The position numbers were made by a program, and so were the translations under genes. A stretch of DNA of 64,000 nucleotides from the NCBI RefSeq assembly GCF_900143005.1, contig NZ_FRCS01000006.1, positions 248,001-312,000 on the forward strand, in the 5' to 3' direction. Below, piece by piece: positions 49,528 through 58,462 of this stretch. The DNA is from Cryptosporangium aurantiacum (GTDB taxonomy: Bacteria > Actinomycetota > Actinomycetes > Mycobacteriales > Cryptosporangiaceae). The first letter of the stretch is position 1. Each line of letters begins with the position of its first letter. The notes below the pieces were generated by a model. The model ran no database searches. It saw only the letters and a list, made by a program, of their open reading frames with translations, and had not been told where the DNA came from.

Positions 49528-51066
49528 TCAGTTCCTTTCCGCGGCGAGAGCGCCGGCGATCGTCCGGGCGCCGGCGACGGCGAGCGCGACGGAGGTGAGC
49601 GTGGGGTTGCAGGCGGTGGCGGTGGGGATGACGCCGTTGCCTGCCACGTACAGCCCGGCCACATTCCACACCTCGCTGTTGGGTCCGCAGACCGATGTTC
49701 CGTCGTCGGTCTCCCCCATCCGGACCGTGCCCTGGTAGTGCAGGGACGCACCAGGGGGAAACGTCAGCGGTTCGGCGTCCAGCGGGTCACCGAGGGCGTC
49801 CGCGGCGCGGCGGACGGCGTCCCGCGCGGCGGCGATCGACGCGTGGTCGGTCTCGGTGAGCCGGTAGTGGATCCGCATCGCGGGCAGGCCGTAGGCGTCC
49901 ACCTCGACGTCGTCGAACGCGACGCGATCGGATTCCTGGACGTCCTTGGCGCAGAACCATCCGAGGCCGACGATCGTGCCCGGCGCCGGCTCGTCGGCGT
50001 CAGCGAGCGGCACGGGCGAGGCGTCGAGCTGCATGACCTGGCCGTGGAACGGCTCGGCATCCGTGAACGGCACCCAGCTGACGCCGCTCTGCGGCACGAT
50101 CGCCGGCTCGTCGCCGCCGGTCGGCGCAGCACCGGACGCCACGTCCCGCAGGCGCACCGCGAAGACGGTCTGCGGCTGGTCGTTGAGGTAACGACCGAGC
50201 GCGGCGGGGCGAATGCCGGAGGCCCAGAGCAGCTGCGGTGTCCGTAGCGCGTCGGCGGCAACGACCACGTGGTGCGCGCGCACCTCGTGCTCCGTGCCGT
50301 CTCGCTGATCGCGGATGACCACTCCCTGAACCCGGCCGTCCGCCACCAGGGCCCGGGCCACCAGCGTCTCCGGGAACAACTCGAAGTTCGGATTCGCACG
50401 GGTCACGTCGCCGAAGACGACGTCCGCGCCCGACCAGGTCACCCGTCTGTCGGAGTGCGTGACGACGGCGAGGGGCATCGGCCCGACCCGGCGGTCGTCG
50501 GGCCGGCCGGGGTCGAGCGCCGCGCCGAGTCGCTTGCGGACCTCACCACTGAACGGCGCGTCGTCGAACGCGTGCGCGTCGACGTGCAGCAGCCGCTCGG
50601 CCTCGGTGAGCAGTTCGTCGAGGTCGTTCACGAACGGGATGCGTTCGCTCCCGCCCGGGCGTGGGCAGGCGCCGGTCCAGTGCGCGCCCATGCCACCGAC
50701 GTTGCTGGACATGGCGGCGCCGGGCAGCCCGTCCTCTCCGGGCTGGCGGTACCCGTCGGGTAGGAGGAACGTGCCCGGCCGGACGAGCCGCGGTGCGGCG
50801 TCGGCATACCCGTCGAGGGTGTCGACCGGCGTGTCGTCGGCCGCCGGTCGCGGCCCTTCCGACGCGCGCTGCGCGCGGGCCCGGGCGTCCGGGTCGACGA
50901 TGTTCTTCACGTGGACGCCGGGCGGGTCGGCGAGCAGCGGACCGACGTCGAACGCGGCGATCGTCGCTCCGGGTGCCTGTTCGCTCAGGATGCGGGCGTA
51001 GGCGGCACCGCACGGTCCGGTACCGACGATCGCGACGTCGACCTGCCGGGGGAATGTCCTGCTCAT
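49528..51066 (-). CDS. GMC/pyranose-oxidase-like FAD oxidoreductase (probable glycoside 3-oxidase)
   Basis: A 512-residue flavoenzyme. FAD motif VAIVGTGPCGAAYARIL (10-26), SSNVGGMGAHWTGACPRP near 118, and the C-terminal active-site pair His in LHYQGTVRMG and Asn in TACNPTLTSVALAVAGARTI are typical of the bacterial pyranose-oxidase-like group, in which glucoside and C-glycoside 3-oxidases (CarA type) occur. It would oxidise the sugar 3-OH, making the 3-keto substrate for the deglycosidase encoded 4 bp downstream. ATG overlaps the LivF stop (ATGA). No signal peptide is seen, so it is cytoplasmic. Confidence 0.85.
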   Translation of the reverse strand: MSRTFPRQVDVAIVGTGPCGAAYARILSEQAPGATIAAFDVGPLLADPPGVHVKNIVDPDARARAQRASEGPRPAADDTPVDTLDGYADAAPRLVRPGTFLLPDGYRQPGEDGLPGAAMSSNVGGMGAHWTGACPRPGGSERIPFVNDLDELLTEAERLLHVDAHAFDDAPFSGEVRKRLGAALDPGRPDDRRVGPMPLAVVTHSDRRVTWSGADVVFGDVTRANPNFELFPETLVARALVADGRVQGVVIRDQRDGTEHEVRAHHVVVAADALRTPQLLWASGIRPAALGRYLNDQPQTVFAVRLRDVASGAAPTGGDEPAIVPQSGVSWVPFTDAEPFHGQVMQLDASPVPLADADEPAPGTIVGLGWFCAKDVQESDRVAFDDVEVDAYGLPAMRIHYRLTETDHASIAAARDAVRRAADALGDPLDAEPLTFPPGASLHYQGTVRMGETDDGTSVCGPNSEVWNVAGLYVAGNGVIPTATACNPTLTSVALAVAGARTIAGALAAERN

Positions 51067-51800
51067 GTGCTCTGTGCCTGTTCGTGGTCGAGGTTCTCGT
51101 TGGAGCCGAGGTAGCTCGCGGTCAGCAGGTGGCGGTCCCGGAGCAGCTGCTCGGCGGGTCCTTCGACGACCAGGTCGCCGTGTACCAGCACGGAGCCGCG
51201 GTCGGCGATCGAGAGCGCCATCTGCACGTGCTGCTCGATCAGCAGCACACCGGCGTCGGCGTCATCGGCGAAGCGCCGCAGGATCGGCAGCAGGCGCTGG
51301 ACGATCACCGGCGCCAAGCCGAGGCTCAGCTCGTCGACCATCAGGACCCGCGGCCGCCGGGCGAGGGCCCGTCCGAGGCCGAGCATCTGCTGCTCGCCAC
51401 CGGAGAGCAGTCCCGCTCGTCGTTTGGCGAGCTTCCGGAGCGCGGGGAAGTAGTCATAGGCGAGGTCTCGGTCGAGCGTCTGCCGCCGGTGGCGGAGCCG
51501 GAAGTGCTCCTCGACGGTGAGGCCGCGGAACACACTCCGCGCGTCGGTCATCTGGACGAGCCCGGCGCGGGCCACCTGCACCGGGTTTCGTCCGGCCAGG
51601 TCGGCGCCGTCGAACCGGATCGTGCCGGCCATCGGCGTCAGCAGCCCGGAGGCCGCGCGCAGGGTGGTCGTCTTGCCGGCGCCGTTGGGGCCGAGCAGCG
51701 CGACGACCTCCCCCGCCTCGACGGCCAGCGACAGGTCGCGTACCACCGGCGACGAGCTGTATCCGAGCGTGACGTGGTCGAACTCCAGCAAGGGCGTCAT
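51063..51800 (-). CDS. ABC transporter ATP-binding protein, LivF type
   Basis: A 245-residue ATPase: Walker A LLGPNGAGKTTTLRAASGLL, signature LLSGGEQQMLGLGRALARRP, Walker B VLMVDELSLGLAP and H-loop IEQHVQMALSIAD. The short length and the LSLGLAP stretch are typical of LivF in branched-chain amino acid-type transporters. ATG 51800 overlaps the LivG stop. With LivG, LivHM and the binding protein it makes a complete importer. Confidence 0.92.
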   Translation of the reverse strand: MTPLLEFDHVTLGYSSSPVVRDLSLAVEAGEVVALLGPNGAGKTTTLRAASGLLTPMAGTIRFDGADLAGRNPVQVARAGLVQMTDARSVFRGLTVEEHFRLRHRRQTLDRDLAYDYFPALRKLAKRRAGLLSGGEQQMLGLGRALARRPRVLMVDELSLGLAPVIVQRLLPILRRFADDADAGVLLIEQHVQMALSIADRGSVLVHGDLVVEGPAEQLLRDRHLLTASYLGSNENLDHEQAQST

Positions 51801-52546
51801 GCCGGTACCTCCTCGCCGAGATAGGCCTCGATGACCGCCGGTGAGCGGCGGATCTCGTCCGGCGTCCCTTCGGCGATGAGACGGCCGAGGTCGAGGACGT
51901 AGACGCGGTCGCAGACGCCGAGCACCAGACCCATGTCGTGGTCGACGAGCAGCAGCGAGGTGCCGCCGTCCACCAACGACCGCAGCCGGTTGCCCAGCTC
52001 GAGGCTCTCGTCGGAGTCCAGGCCGGCCGCGGGTTCGTCCAGGCACAGCACCTGGGAGCCGGCGGCCAGCGCCCGGGCTACGTCCACGGTCTTGCGCTGG
52101 CCCTGCGACAGGTCCTCGGGGAACGTGTCGAGGACGTCGTCGAGTCCGAGCAGCGTCACCGCGGCGGTCGCGGCCGGTGAGGGGGCCGACCGGCCGGTGA
52201 GCAGCTCACGGAAGGATTGGCTCCAGGTGGGCCGGTGCGCTCCGACGTCGAGGTTGTCGCGCACCGTGAGGTCGTCGTAGAGCTCCGCGCCCTGCCAGGT
52301 GCGGCCGAGACCGCGGCGGGCGCGCTGGTGCGGCTTGGCGCGGGTCAGGTCGGTGCCGTCGAGCACGACCCGGCCGGTGCTGCGGGTGAAGCCGGTCAGC
52401 GCGTCGATAAACGTGGTCTTACCGGCGCCGTTGGGCCCGATCAGGCCGACCAGTTCACCGGCGCCGATCCGCAAGGACACCCCGTCCAGGGCCAGGTTCC
52501 CGCCGTAGCGCACGGTCAGGTCGGTGGTGGTGAGGACGTCGTTCAC
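51797..52546 (-). CDS. ABC transporter ATP-binding protein, LivG type
   Basis: A 249-residue ATPase: Walker A LIGPNGAGKTTFIDALTGF, signature DLSQGQRKTVDVARALAAGS, Walker B VLCLDEPAAGLDSDES, H-loop LLVDHDMGLVLGVCDRVYVL. The Q-loop region GRTWQGAELYDDLTVRDNL and DHDMGLV are LivG traits. GTG 52546 overlaps the permease stop (GTGA). Operon member between the permease and LivF. Confidence 0.92.
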   Translation of the reverse strand: MNDVLTTTDLTVRYGGNLALDGVSLRIGAGELVGLIGPNGAGKTTFIDALTGFTRSTGRVVLDGTDLTRAKPHQRARRGLGRTWQGAELYDDLTVRDNLDVGAHRPTWSQSFRELLTGRSAPSPAATAAVTLLGLDDVLDTFPEDLSQGQRKTVDVARALAAGSQVLCLDEPAAGLDSDESLELGNRLRSLVDGGTSLLLVDHDMGLVLGVCDRVYVLDLGRLIAEGTPDEIRRSPAVIEAYLGEEVPA

Positions 52547-54555
52547 CGGTGCACCTCCACGAGGTCGGGCGCCGGTGCCTGCGCGCCGCGGAGCCGCCGC
52601 CACAGCCGGCTGGGCCAGCGCGGTGGCGGTGCGAGCGCGATCCCGTCCGGATTGGTGATGACGGTGACGACGAGCAGGACACCGGCGAGGATGAGCTGGA
52701 ACGTCACCGAGATGCCCAGGTAGGTGTTGAGGACGTAGCTGAACAGGCCCTGGGTGATGAGCAGGCCCCCGAGCACGGCGCCGCGGACCGTGGTGATGCC
52801 GCCGAGGTAGGCGAACGCGACCAGGCTCAGCGTGTTCAGCACGGTGAAGCGGGTCGGGTCCAGCGAGCCGAAGTTGTAGCTGTAGAGAATTCCGGCCAGT
52901 GCCATGATCACGGTCGCGAGTGCGAACGTGACGAGCTTGATCCGGGCCGGCGAGATACCGACCGCGGCGGCCGCTCGCTCATTGGAGCGAACGGCGAGCA
53001 TCCGCTTGCCGAGGCTGCCGCGCCGGATGTTGGCCACCAGCACCGCGCAGGCGATCAGGACCAGCAGGACTCCGGCGCCGAAGAGCGGGCTCGGCCGGGC
53101 GCCGTCCAGCCCACGCACCGCCGAGTCGGTTCCGAGGGAGAACCCGAACACGGAGGGCTGCGCGACCGGCGCCCCGGACGCCGGCACACCCCAGGTGGAG
53201 TTGCCGAATCCGAAGCTGTTGAGCACCACGGCCCCGGCGAGCGTGAGGATCGCGAGCTGGACGCCGCGGACTCGCAGCGCGGGCAGCGCCATCAGTAGCC
53301 CGAGCACCACGGCTCCGACGACGCCGATCAGCGGTGCCCACGGCCAGCCCAGGCCGGTGTGTGCGGTGAGCTTGGACAGGATCAGCCCGGCGACTCCGGC
53401 GAGGCCGAACTGGAACAGTGAGACCTGGCCGACCAGGCCGGTCAGCAGTACCAGCGACAGGCACGCGACCGCGCCGATCAGCGACAGGATCAGCGCCTGC
53501 CGCAGGTCGTAGGGAAGGACGAACAACGCCACCAATGCGACGCCGCCGGCGAGCACGGTCGGGCGCAGCACCCGCTCGGGCGCCGGTGCCTTCGGGAGCC
53601 GCGGTTCGACCAGCGTGCCCCGGTCGGGCAGGCTCTGTCCGCGCCACAGCAGCGCGACGACGATCACCAGGAAGTAGAGCAAGTCGGTGACGCCGGGCCA
53701 GGCCACGCCGTCACTGGTCGGGAACCACGAGTACGTCTGCGCGACGGTCACCAACGACGCGAGGATGCCCATCCCGAGGCCCGCCACCGCAGCGATCAGG
53801 AAGCTGGTGAACCGGGCGAGCAGTGCGGCGCCGAGCGCTGGGACGACCGCGAGCGCGATCGTGCTCGGGTCCAGCTGCGTCAGCGGAGCGACGAAGATGC
53901 CGAGACCGCCGGCGATGACGGCCGAGATCACGGTGTTGGCCAGCGCGAGCCGCCCGGCGTTCAGACCGGACAGCGCCGCCTCCGCCTCGCTTTCCTGCGC
54001 CGCGCGGGTCGCCAGCCCGAACCGGGTGTAGCGGTACGCAGCCGCGAGGACGATCGTGAGCACGATGACTAGCGCCAGCAAATGGAGCCGGTTGCTGGGG
54101 ACGGCACCGCCGAACATCGTCACGGGGGTGGTCGGGAGCACGTCCGGCGCGGGTAGTCCCTGCGAACCGAAGACCAGCAGGACGTACGCCTGGACGATCA
54201 GCAGCACGCCGACCGTGGCGACGAGCGTCGCCAGCGGCGCTTGCCGGCGCAACGGCCGGAGTACCAGGTAGTGCAACGCCACCCCGGCCAGAGCGCAGAC
54301 CACGAGCGTCAGCGCGACGGCCGGGAGCAGCGGCACCACCATCCCCTCTGATCCGGCGATCCGCACCGGAGGGAAGAGGAGGTAGCCCTGGGCGCGCAGG
54401 CCGTAGAACACGTACGCCCCGAACATCGCGAGCGCACCGGTGGCGATGTTGATCGTCCCCGACCCGCGGTAGGTCGCGACCAGGGCCAGGGCGAGCCCGC
54501 TGATGAGCGCACCGGTGCCCAGGCCGAGCGCGGTGAACAGCAGGATCTGCTGCAT
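52543..54555 (-). CDS. Fused LivH-LivM ABC transporter permease
   Basis: A 670-residue membrane protein. Residues 1-290 are LivH-like (GLGTGALISGLALALVATYR, GSGTINIATGALAMFGAYVF); residues about 330-650 are LivM-like (LLTGLVGQVSLFQFGLAGVA, RRGSLGKRMLAVRSNERAAA and AVGISPARIKLVTFALATVI with the EAA-type loop). The two permease halves are normally separate genes. The C-terminal PSRLWRRLRGAQAP is a short cytoplasmic tail. ATG 54555 has GAGGAGGTAG upstream. Confidence 0.92.
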   Translation of the reverse strand: MQQILLFTALGLGTGALISGLALALVATYRGSGTINIATGALAMFGAYVFYGLRAQGYLLFPPVRIAGSEGMVVPLLPAVALTLVVCALAGVALHYLVLRPLRRQAPLATLVATVGVLLIVQAYVLLVFGSQGLPAPDVLPTTPVTMFGGAVPSNRLHLLALVIVLTIVLAAAYRYTRFGLATRAAQESEAEAALSGLNAGRLALANTVISAVIAGGLGIFVAPLTQLDPSTIALAVVPALGAALLARFTSFLIAAVAGLGMGILASLVTVAQTYSWFPTSDGVAWPGVTDLLYFLVIVVALLWRGQSLPDRGTLVEPRLPKAPAPERVLRPTVLAGGVALVALFVLPYDLRQALILSLIGAVACLSLVLLTGLVGQVSLFQFGLAGVAGLILSKLTAHTGLGWPWAPLIGVVGAVVLGLLMALPALRVRGVQLAILTLAGAVVLNSFGFGNSTWGVPASGAPVAQPSVFGFSLGTDSAVRGLDGARPSPLFGAGVLLVLIACAVLVANIRRGSLGKRMLAVRSNERAAAAVGISPARIKLVTFALATVIMALAGILYSYNFGSLDPTRFTVLNTLSLVAFAYLGGITTVRGAVLGGLLITQGLFSYVLNTYLGISVTFQLILAGVLLVVTVITNPDGIALAPPPRWPSRLWRRLRGAQAPAPDLVEVHR

Positions 54556-54582
54556 GACGGCTACCTCCTCCTCGTCAGCCGA

Positions 54583-55857
54583 TTACTGCGGCAGGCCCTG
54601 CCACGGCGTGGACGCCCACTTGCCATCGCCGGAGTAGGTGTAGAAGCGGTCAGCAGTGCCGGACAGCGTCGGCATGCCCCGCTCAGCCATCGAGCCGAAG
54701 GCGACCTTCGGCGTGCCGAGCAGGACACCGCCGGTGTAGGCCGCGAGCGCGCTCGACACCGAGGCTGGGGTGACCTTGTCGGGGCCGACCATGTTGAGGA
54801 CGTTCGCGAGCAGGAACGCGGCACCGAACGCCTGCGGGGCGCTGATACCCAGCTGCGCGTCCTTACCGGCGTACTTGCTCATCACGGCCTTGTAGAAGTC
54901 GAGCTGTCCGGTTTCGTCCGGCGCGTACAGCGACAGGACGGTGGACTCGTACGCCCACTTGGGGAAGTCGCCGAGCGCGGTCTTGATCTGGTCGGTGAGG
55001 CAGAGCGACGACGCGACGATCGGCACTGTGCTGCCGATCGACTGGAGTGCCTTGGCGGTGGCGGTGCACCCGGCGGTGGTGGTGTCCAGCGGCGCGATCG
55101 CGTCCGGCTTCGCCGACAGGGCGGCGGAGTAGGCGCTGGTCAGGTCGGTGCTGCCGCTCGGGTACGTGGTGACCTTCGACGTGATGCCGAAGCCGTTGAG
55201 GATTCCCTGCGCGGTCTGGGCGATCGAGAGGCTACCGGCGTCGCTGCCCGAGACGATGCCGATCGACTTGTAGCCCTTGGACTTGGCGTAGGTGGCCAGG
55301 CCCGGCAGAGCGGCGATGACGCTGGGGTTGACGGCGAACGCGTTCTTCGCGCTCAGGTCGGTACCCGGGTTGGCGAGCGCGATGACGTCCGGCTTGGCGC
55401 CGTTCAGCGTCTGGTGGACCGCGTCGGTGCCGACGTTGAGGCCGCCCTGCATGACGACGTCGATCGAGGAGTCGTTGAGGAACTTCTGCGCGCACTGCTG
55501 CGCTGACTCCTCCGACGAGGTGACCTTGCAGACCTCGACCTGGAGCGGGTGGCCGCCGATGCCGCCCTGTTCGGCGTTGATGTACTCGAATGCCGCCCGG
55601 ACCGCGGCGGACGCCTCCGGGTTGGAGATCGTCCCGCCTTCCTGGTTGATCAGCCCGACCTTGATCGGCGACTGAGAGTCCGATGCCTTACCGGGCTTGC
55701 CACCGCTGAACTGCGTGCCGATGGCACTGTCGATCGTCGTCGGGGTGGAGGTCGCGGAGGTCGCGGTCGAGTCGGTGGCGGCCTCGCCGCAGCCGGAGAC
55801 GAGCAGCGCCAGGGCGGCCGTGACGCCCAGCGATCTCGCCATGAGGGAACGCTTCAT
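54583..55857 (-). CDS. ABC transporter substrate-binding lipoprotein (LivJ type)
   Basis: A 424-residue periplasmic-binding-type protein. Lipobox LLVSGC-GEA after a short signal peptide; a Ser/Thr-rich linker; then a type I binding fold: IKVGLINQEGGTISNPEASA, YKSIGIVSGSDAGSL and PDAIAPLDTTTAGCTATAKAL. Lipid-anchored on the outer face, it would deliver substrate to LivHM/LivGF. LivJ-like proteins bind many ligands besides amino acids; the operon suggests a glycoside or its aglycone. Confidence 0.92.
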   Translation of the reverse strand: MKRSLMARSLGVTAALALLVSGCGEAATDSTATSATSTPTTIDSAIGTQFSGGKPGKASDSQSPIKVGLINQEGGTISNPEASAAVRAAFEYINAEQGGIGGHPLQVEVCKVTSSEESAQQCAQKFLNDSSIDVVMQGGLNVGTDAVHQTLNGAKPDVIALANPGTDLSAKNAFAVNPSVIAALPGLATYAKSKGYKSIGIVSGSDAGSLSIAQTAQGILNGFGITSKVTTYPSGSTDLTSAYSAALSAKPDAIAPLDTTTAGCTATAKALQSIGSTVPIVASSLCLTDQIKTALGDFPKWAYESTVLSLYAPDETGQLDFYKAVMSKYAGKDAQLGISAPQAFGAAFLLANVLNMVGPDKVTPASVSSALAAYTGGVLLGTPKVAFGSMAERGMPTLSGTADRFYTYSGDGKWASTPWQGLPQ

Positions 55858-55901
55858 GATCACCTCGTTGTGGTCGGAGGGGGTGGGGGTAGAGCGGGGT
55901 C

Positions 55902-56966
55902 TTATCGGGCGACGTCGACCCAGCCGCCGTCGCGAGCGGAGGTCAGTACGGCTTCGGTCAGCCGGGCGGCGCGAACTCCGTCGGCGAAGGTCGGCAATCC
56001 GTCGGGCAGTTCGCCCGTGAGCGCGGTGTAGGTGTCCGCCACGAACGCGTCGAAGCAGTCCTGGTAGCCCTGCGGGTGGCCGGGCGGCAGGATCGAGTAG
56101 GGCGCCTCGGCGCCTCGGAGTGCGATCCGGTTGACGTCCCGACCGCCGATCCAGAGGCTGTCCGGGTTCTCCTGGTCGAACTGGAGGCTCTCGACACCGG
56201 CGTCGATGGAGAACCAGAGCCGGTTCTTGCGGCCCGGACTGACCTGGCTGACGGTCAGGGTCCCGGCCGCGCCGCCGTCGGTCTCGAACAGCAGAAGCGC
56301 GGCGTCCTCGGTGCCTACCGGGCGGTCGCCGCGCACCGGGACCGCGGTCACGGTGCGGGCGGTCAACCGGACGATGCGGTGCCCGGTGACGAACTCGACC
56401 AGGTCGCACCAGTGCACGCCGATATCGCCGAATGCCCGGGACGGTCCACCTACCGCCGGGTCGACCCGCCAATCGTCGTCGCTCTCGGCGGCCAGCCAGT
56501 CCTGCAGGTACGAGCCGTGCAGCAGGCGGATCGGGCCGGTTGACCCGGCGGCGACGCGGGCGCGGGCTTCGCGCACGGTCGGGTAGAAGCGGTAGACGAA
56601 CGGCACGGTCGCGGTCACGCCCGCAGCGGTGGCCAGGTCGAGCAACTCCTGTGCGTCGGCCGCGCTCACCGCCAGCGGCTTCTCGCACACCACGTGCTTG
56701 CCGGCCGCGAGCGCCGCCCGCACCAACGGCGCGTGGGTGACGTTCGGCGTGCAGATGTGGACGACGTCCACGTCGTCGGCGGCCAGCAGTTCCTCGACCG
56801 TCTCGGTGGCCAGCTCGGGACGTAGTTTCTCAGCCGCCCGGCGCGAGGAGTCAGGCGAGGCGCCGACGACGCGGCTCAGTACACCGCCGGCCTGACGGAT
56901 CGCCCGCGTGTGGACGGTGCCCATGAAGCCGACGCCGATGACGCCTGCTCGGATCCGGTCGGTCAC
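55902..56966 (-). CDS. Gfo/Idh/MocA family oxidoreductase
   Basis: A 354-residue NAD(P)-dependent dehydrogenase: RAGVIGVGFMGTVHTRAIRQ, VVHICTPNVTHAPL, GKHVVCEKPLAVSAADAQEL and, at the catalytic region, RAFGDIGVHWCDLVEFVTGH. Members interconvert 3-keto and 3-hydroxy sugars, among other reactions, so it could recycle the 3-keto sugar released by the deglycosidase. First gene of the operon, with GAGGAGG before GTG 56966. It is divergent from the ROK gene. Confidence 0.9.
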   Translation of the reverse strand: MTDRIRAGVIGVGFMGTVHTRAIRQAGGVLSRVVGASPDSSRRAAEKLRPELATETVEELLAADDVDVVHICTPNVTHAPLVRAALAAGKHVVCEKPLAVSAADAQELLDLATAAGVTATVPFVYRFYPTVREARARVAAGSTGPIRLLHGSYLQDWLAAESDDDWRVDPAVGGPSRAFGDIGVHWCDLVEFVTGHRIVRLTARTVTAVPVRGDRPVGTEDAALLLFETDGGAAGTLTVSQVSPGRKNRLWFSIDAGVESLQFDQENPDSLWIGGRDVNRIALRGAEAPYSILPPGHPQGYQDCFDAFVADTYTALTGELPDGLPTFADGVRAARLTEAVLTSARDGGWVDVAR

Positions 56967-57007
56967 GCGTCCTCCTCGACGGCACCATCCTGTAACTGGG
57001 ACCACAT

Positions 57008-57030
57008 ACTTCTGCCGGTGACCGGAAAAG
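57008..57030. promoter_or_regulatory. Candidate ROK operator, site 1
   Basis: ACTTCTGCCGG followed, after TGA, by CCGGAAAAGGT: an imperfect palindrome (8 of 11 positions pair, counted by symmetry) about 42 bp upstream of the leftward operon start. The half-site ACTTCTGCCG recurs exactly, in opposite orientation, at 57140-57149. Confidence 0.5.
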
Positions 57031-57124
57031 GTCAATGCCTCGCAGACATAAGATCTTGGATGGTCAGCATTCACACCAGTGATAGGCCCGGCATAGCCCC
57101 GGAGAACGCATGCGGACTGGCGCG

Positions 57125-57149
57125 ACTTTTGCTTACAGTCGGCAGAAGT
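57125..57149. promoter_or_regulatory. Candidate ROK operator, site 2
   Basis: ACTTTTGC (57125-57132) and GCAGAAGT (57142-57149) form an inverted repeat with a 9-bp spacer; the right arm extends to CGGCAGAAGT, the exact complement of the half-site in site 1. It lies 38 bp before the ROK start, in a position for autorepression. Confidence 0.55.
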
Positions 57150-57187
57150 TTAGGATGGTCGGACAGGCCCAACACGAGGAGAAGCGC

Positions 57188-58462
57188 GTGTCGACGGAGC
57201 GGATCGAGGGCTTGGCAGCCGTGCTCACGGCCGTGCGCAACAGCGAGGGGATGACTCAGCCGCGCCTGACCCAGCACGTGGGCCTCGGTCGCAGCGTCGT
57301 CGCCCAGCGCGTCGCCGAGCTGGAGTCCGCCGGGCTGATCACCGATGACGGCTACGGTCCCTCCACCGGCGGCCGTGCCCCTCGCCGGCTGCGGATCCGC
57401 GCGGAGGCCGGCTACGTCGTCGGCGTCGATATCACCGCCCAACGGTTGGTGGTCGGGGTCGCCGACCTCGCCGGGACGCTCCTCGCGCAGTTAGAGGAAG
57501 TGGTCGACGTCGCCGACGGGCCCGACGCCGTGCTCACCACGGCCGAACGCCTCATCGACGACCACCTCGAGTCGATCGGACGTATCGCCCGTGTCTGGGC
57601 GATCGGTATCGGTGTTCCCGGGCCGGTCGAGTTCCGGACCGGTCAGCCCGTCGCACCGCCGATCATGCCGGGCTGGGATCGCTACCCCGTTCGGGACCGG
57701 CTCGCTCAGCGCTACGGCGCGCCGGCCTGGCTCGACAACGACGTCAACCTGCTGGCACTCGCCGAGTTGCGCACCAACCCCGCAGCCTCCGCGGCCCGGA
57801 ACATGCTCTACATGCGGGCCGATGTCGGCGTCGGCGCGGGTCTCGTCGTCAAGGGTGAGCTCTACCGCGGCGCCAACGGATCAGCCGGGGACATCGGACA
57901 CGTGGCCATCCCCGAGGGTGGCGACGCGATCTGCCGCTGCGGCAACACCGGGTGCCTCGAGGCCGTGGCCGGCGGCGCCGCCCTCGCCCGCGAGGGTCGT
58001 ATGCTCGCCGACACCCGGCAGAGCCCCGCGCTGGCCGCGACCCTCGCCGAGACCGGAACCGTCCGCCCTCTCGACGTCACGCTCGCCGCCGAGAAGGGCG
58101 ACCCTGCCGCCCGCGCTCTGCTGCAGCGGTCGGCGCACCTCCTCGGCGGGATGCTCGCGACGCTGGTCAGCTTCTACAACCCGAACCTGCTCGTCATCGG
58201 CGGCGGCATCGTCCGTGCCCGAGCACACGTCCTGGCCGCGATCCGCGAGGCCATCTACCGCCGGTCGCTCCCCCTGGCGACCCAGGACCTCCGCATCGAG
58301 ATGTCGAGCCTGCCCGACGACCTCGGCGGCGTCACCGGCGCCGTCCACCTCGCCCTCGACGAGGTCTTCTCCCCCGGCCGGCTCGCCCGCTGGCTGGACG
58401 CCGGCTCACCCGCCGGCCAGCCCTACATCGCAACCGACGACATGCTCGAACGACCAGCCTGA
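57188..58462 (+). CDS. ROK-family transcriptional regulator
   Basis: A 424-residue protein: N-terminal winged helix (MTQPRLTQHVGLGRSVVAQR, VAELESAGLITDDGYGPSTG) and a sugar-kinase-like ROK domain with the zinc/ROK signature SAGDIGHVAIPEGGDAICRC then GNTGCLEAVAGG. GTG 57188 has GAGGAGAA upstream. ROK repressors respond to sugars. It is divergent from the seven-gene operon ending at 48216, and two related half-site pairs lie in the gap, so it most likely controls that operon and itself. Confidence 0.9.
   Translation: MSTERIEGLAAVLTAVRNSEGMTQPRLTQHVGLGRSVVAQRVAELESAGLITDDGYGPSTGGRAPRRLRIRAEAGYVVGVDITAQRLVVGVADLAGTLLAQLEEVVDVADGPDAVLTTAERLIDDHLESIGRIARVWAIGIGVPGPVEFRTGQPVAPPIMPGWDRYPVRDRLAQRYGAPAWLDNDVNLLALAELRTNPAASAARNMLYMRADVGVGAGLVVKGELYRGANGSAGDIGHVAIPEGGDAICRCGNTGCLEAVAGGAALAREGRMLADTRQSPALAATLAETGTVRPLDVTLAAEKGDPAARALLQRSAHLLGGMLATLVSFYNPNLLVIGGGIVRARAHVLAAIREAIYRRSLPLATQDLRIEMSSLPDDLGGVTGAVHLALDEVFSPGRLARWLDAGSPAGQPYIATDDMLERPA

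Noticed and set aside
48261-49598. A 445-residue rightward frame antisense to the deglycosidase-like gene
   Set aside because: It mirrors the real gene with unnatural composition; the leftward frame has two recognisable domains.
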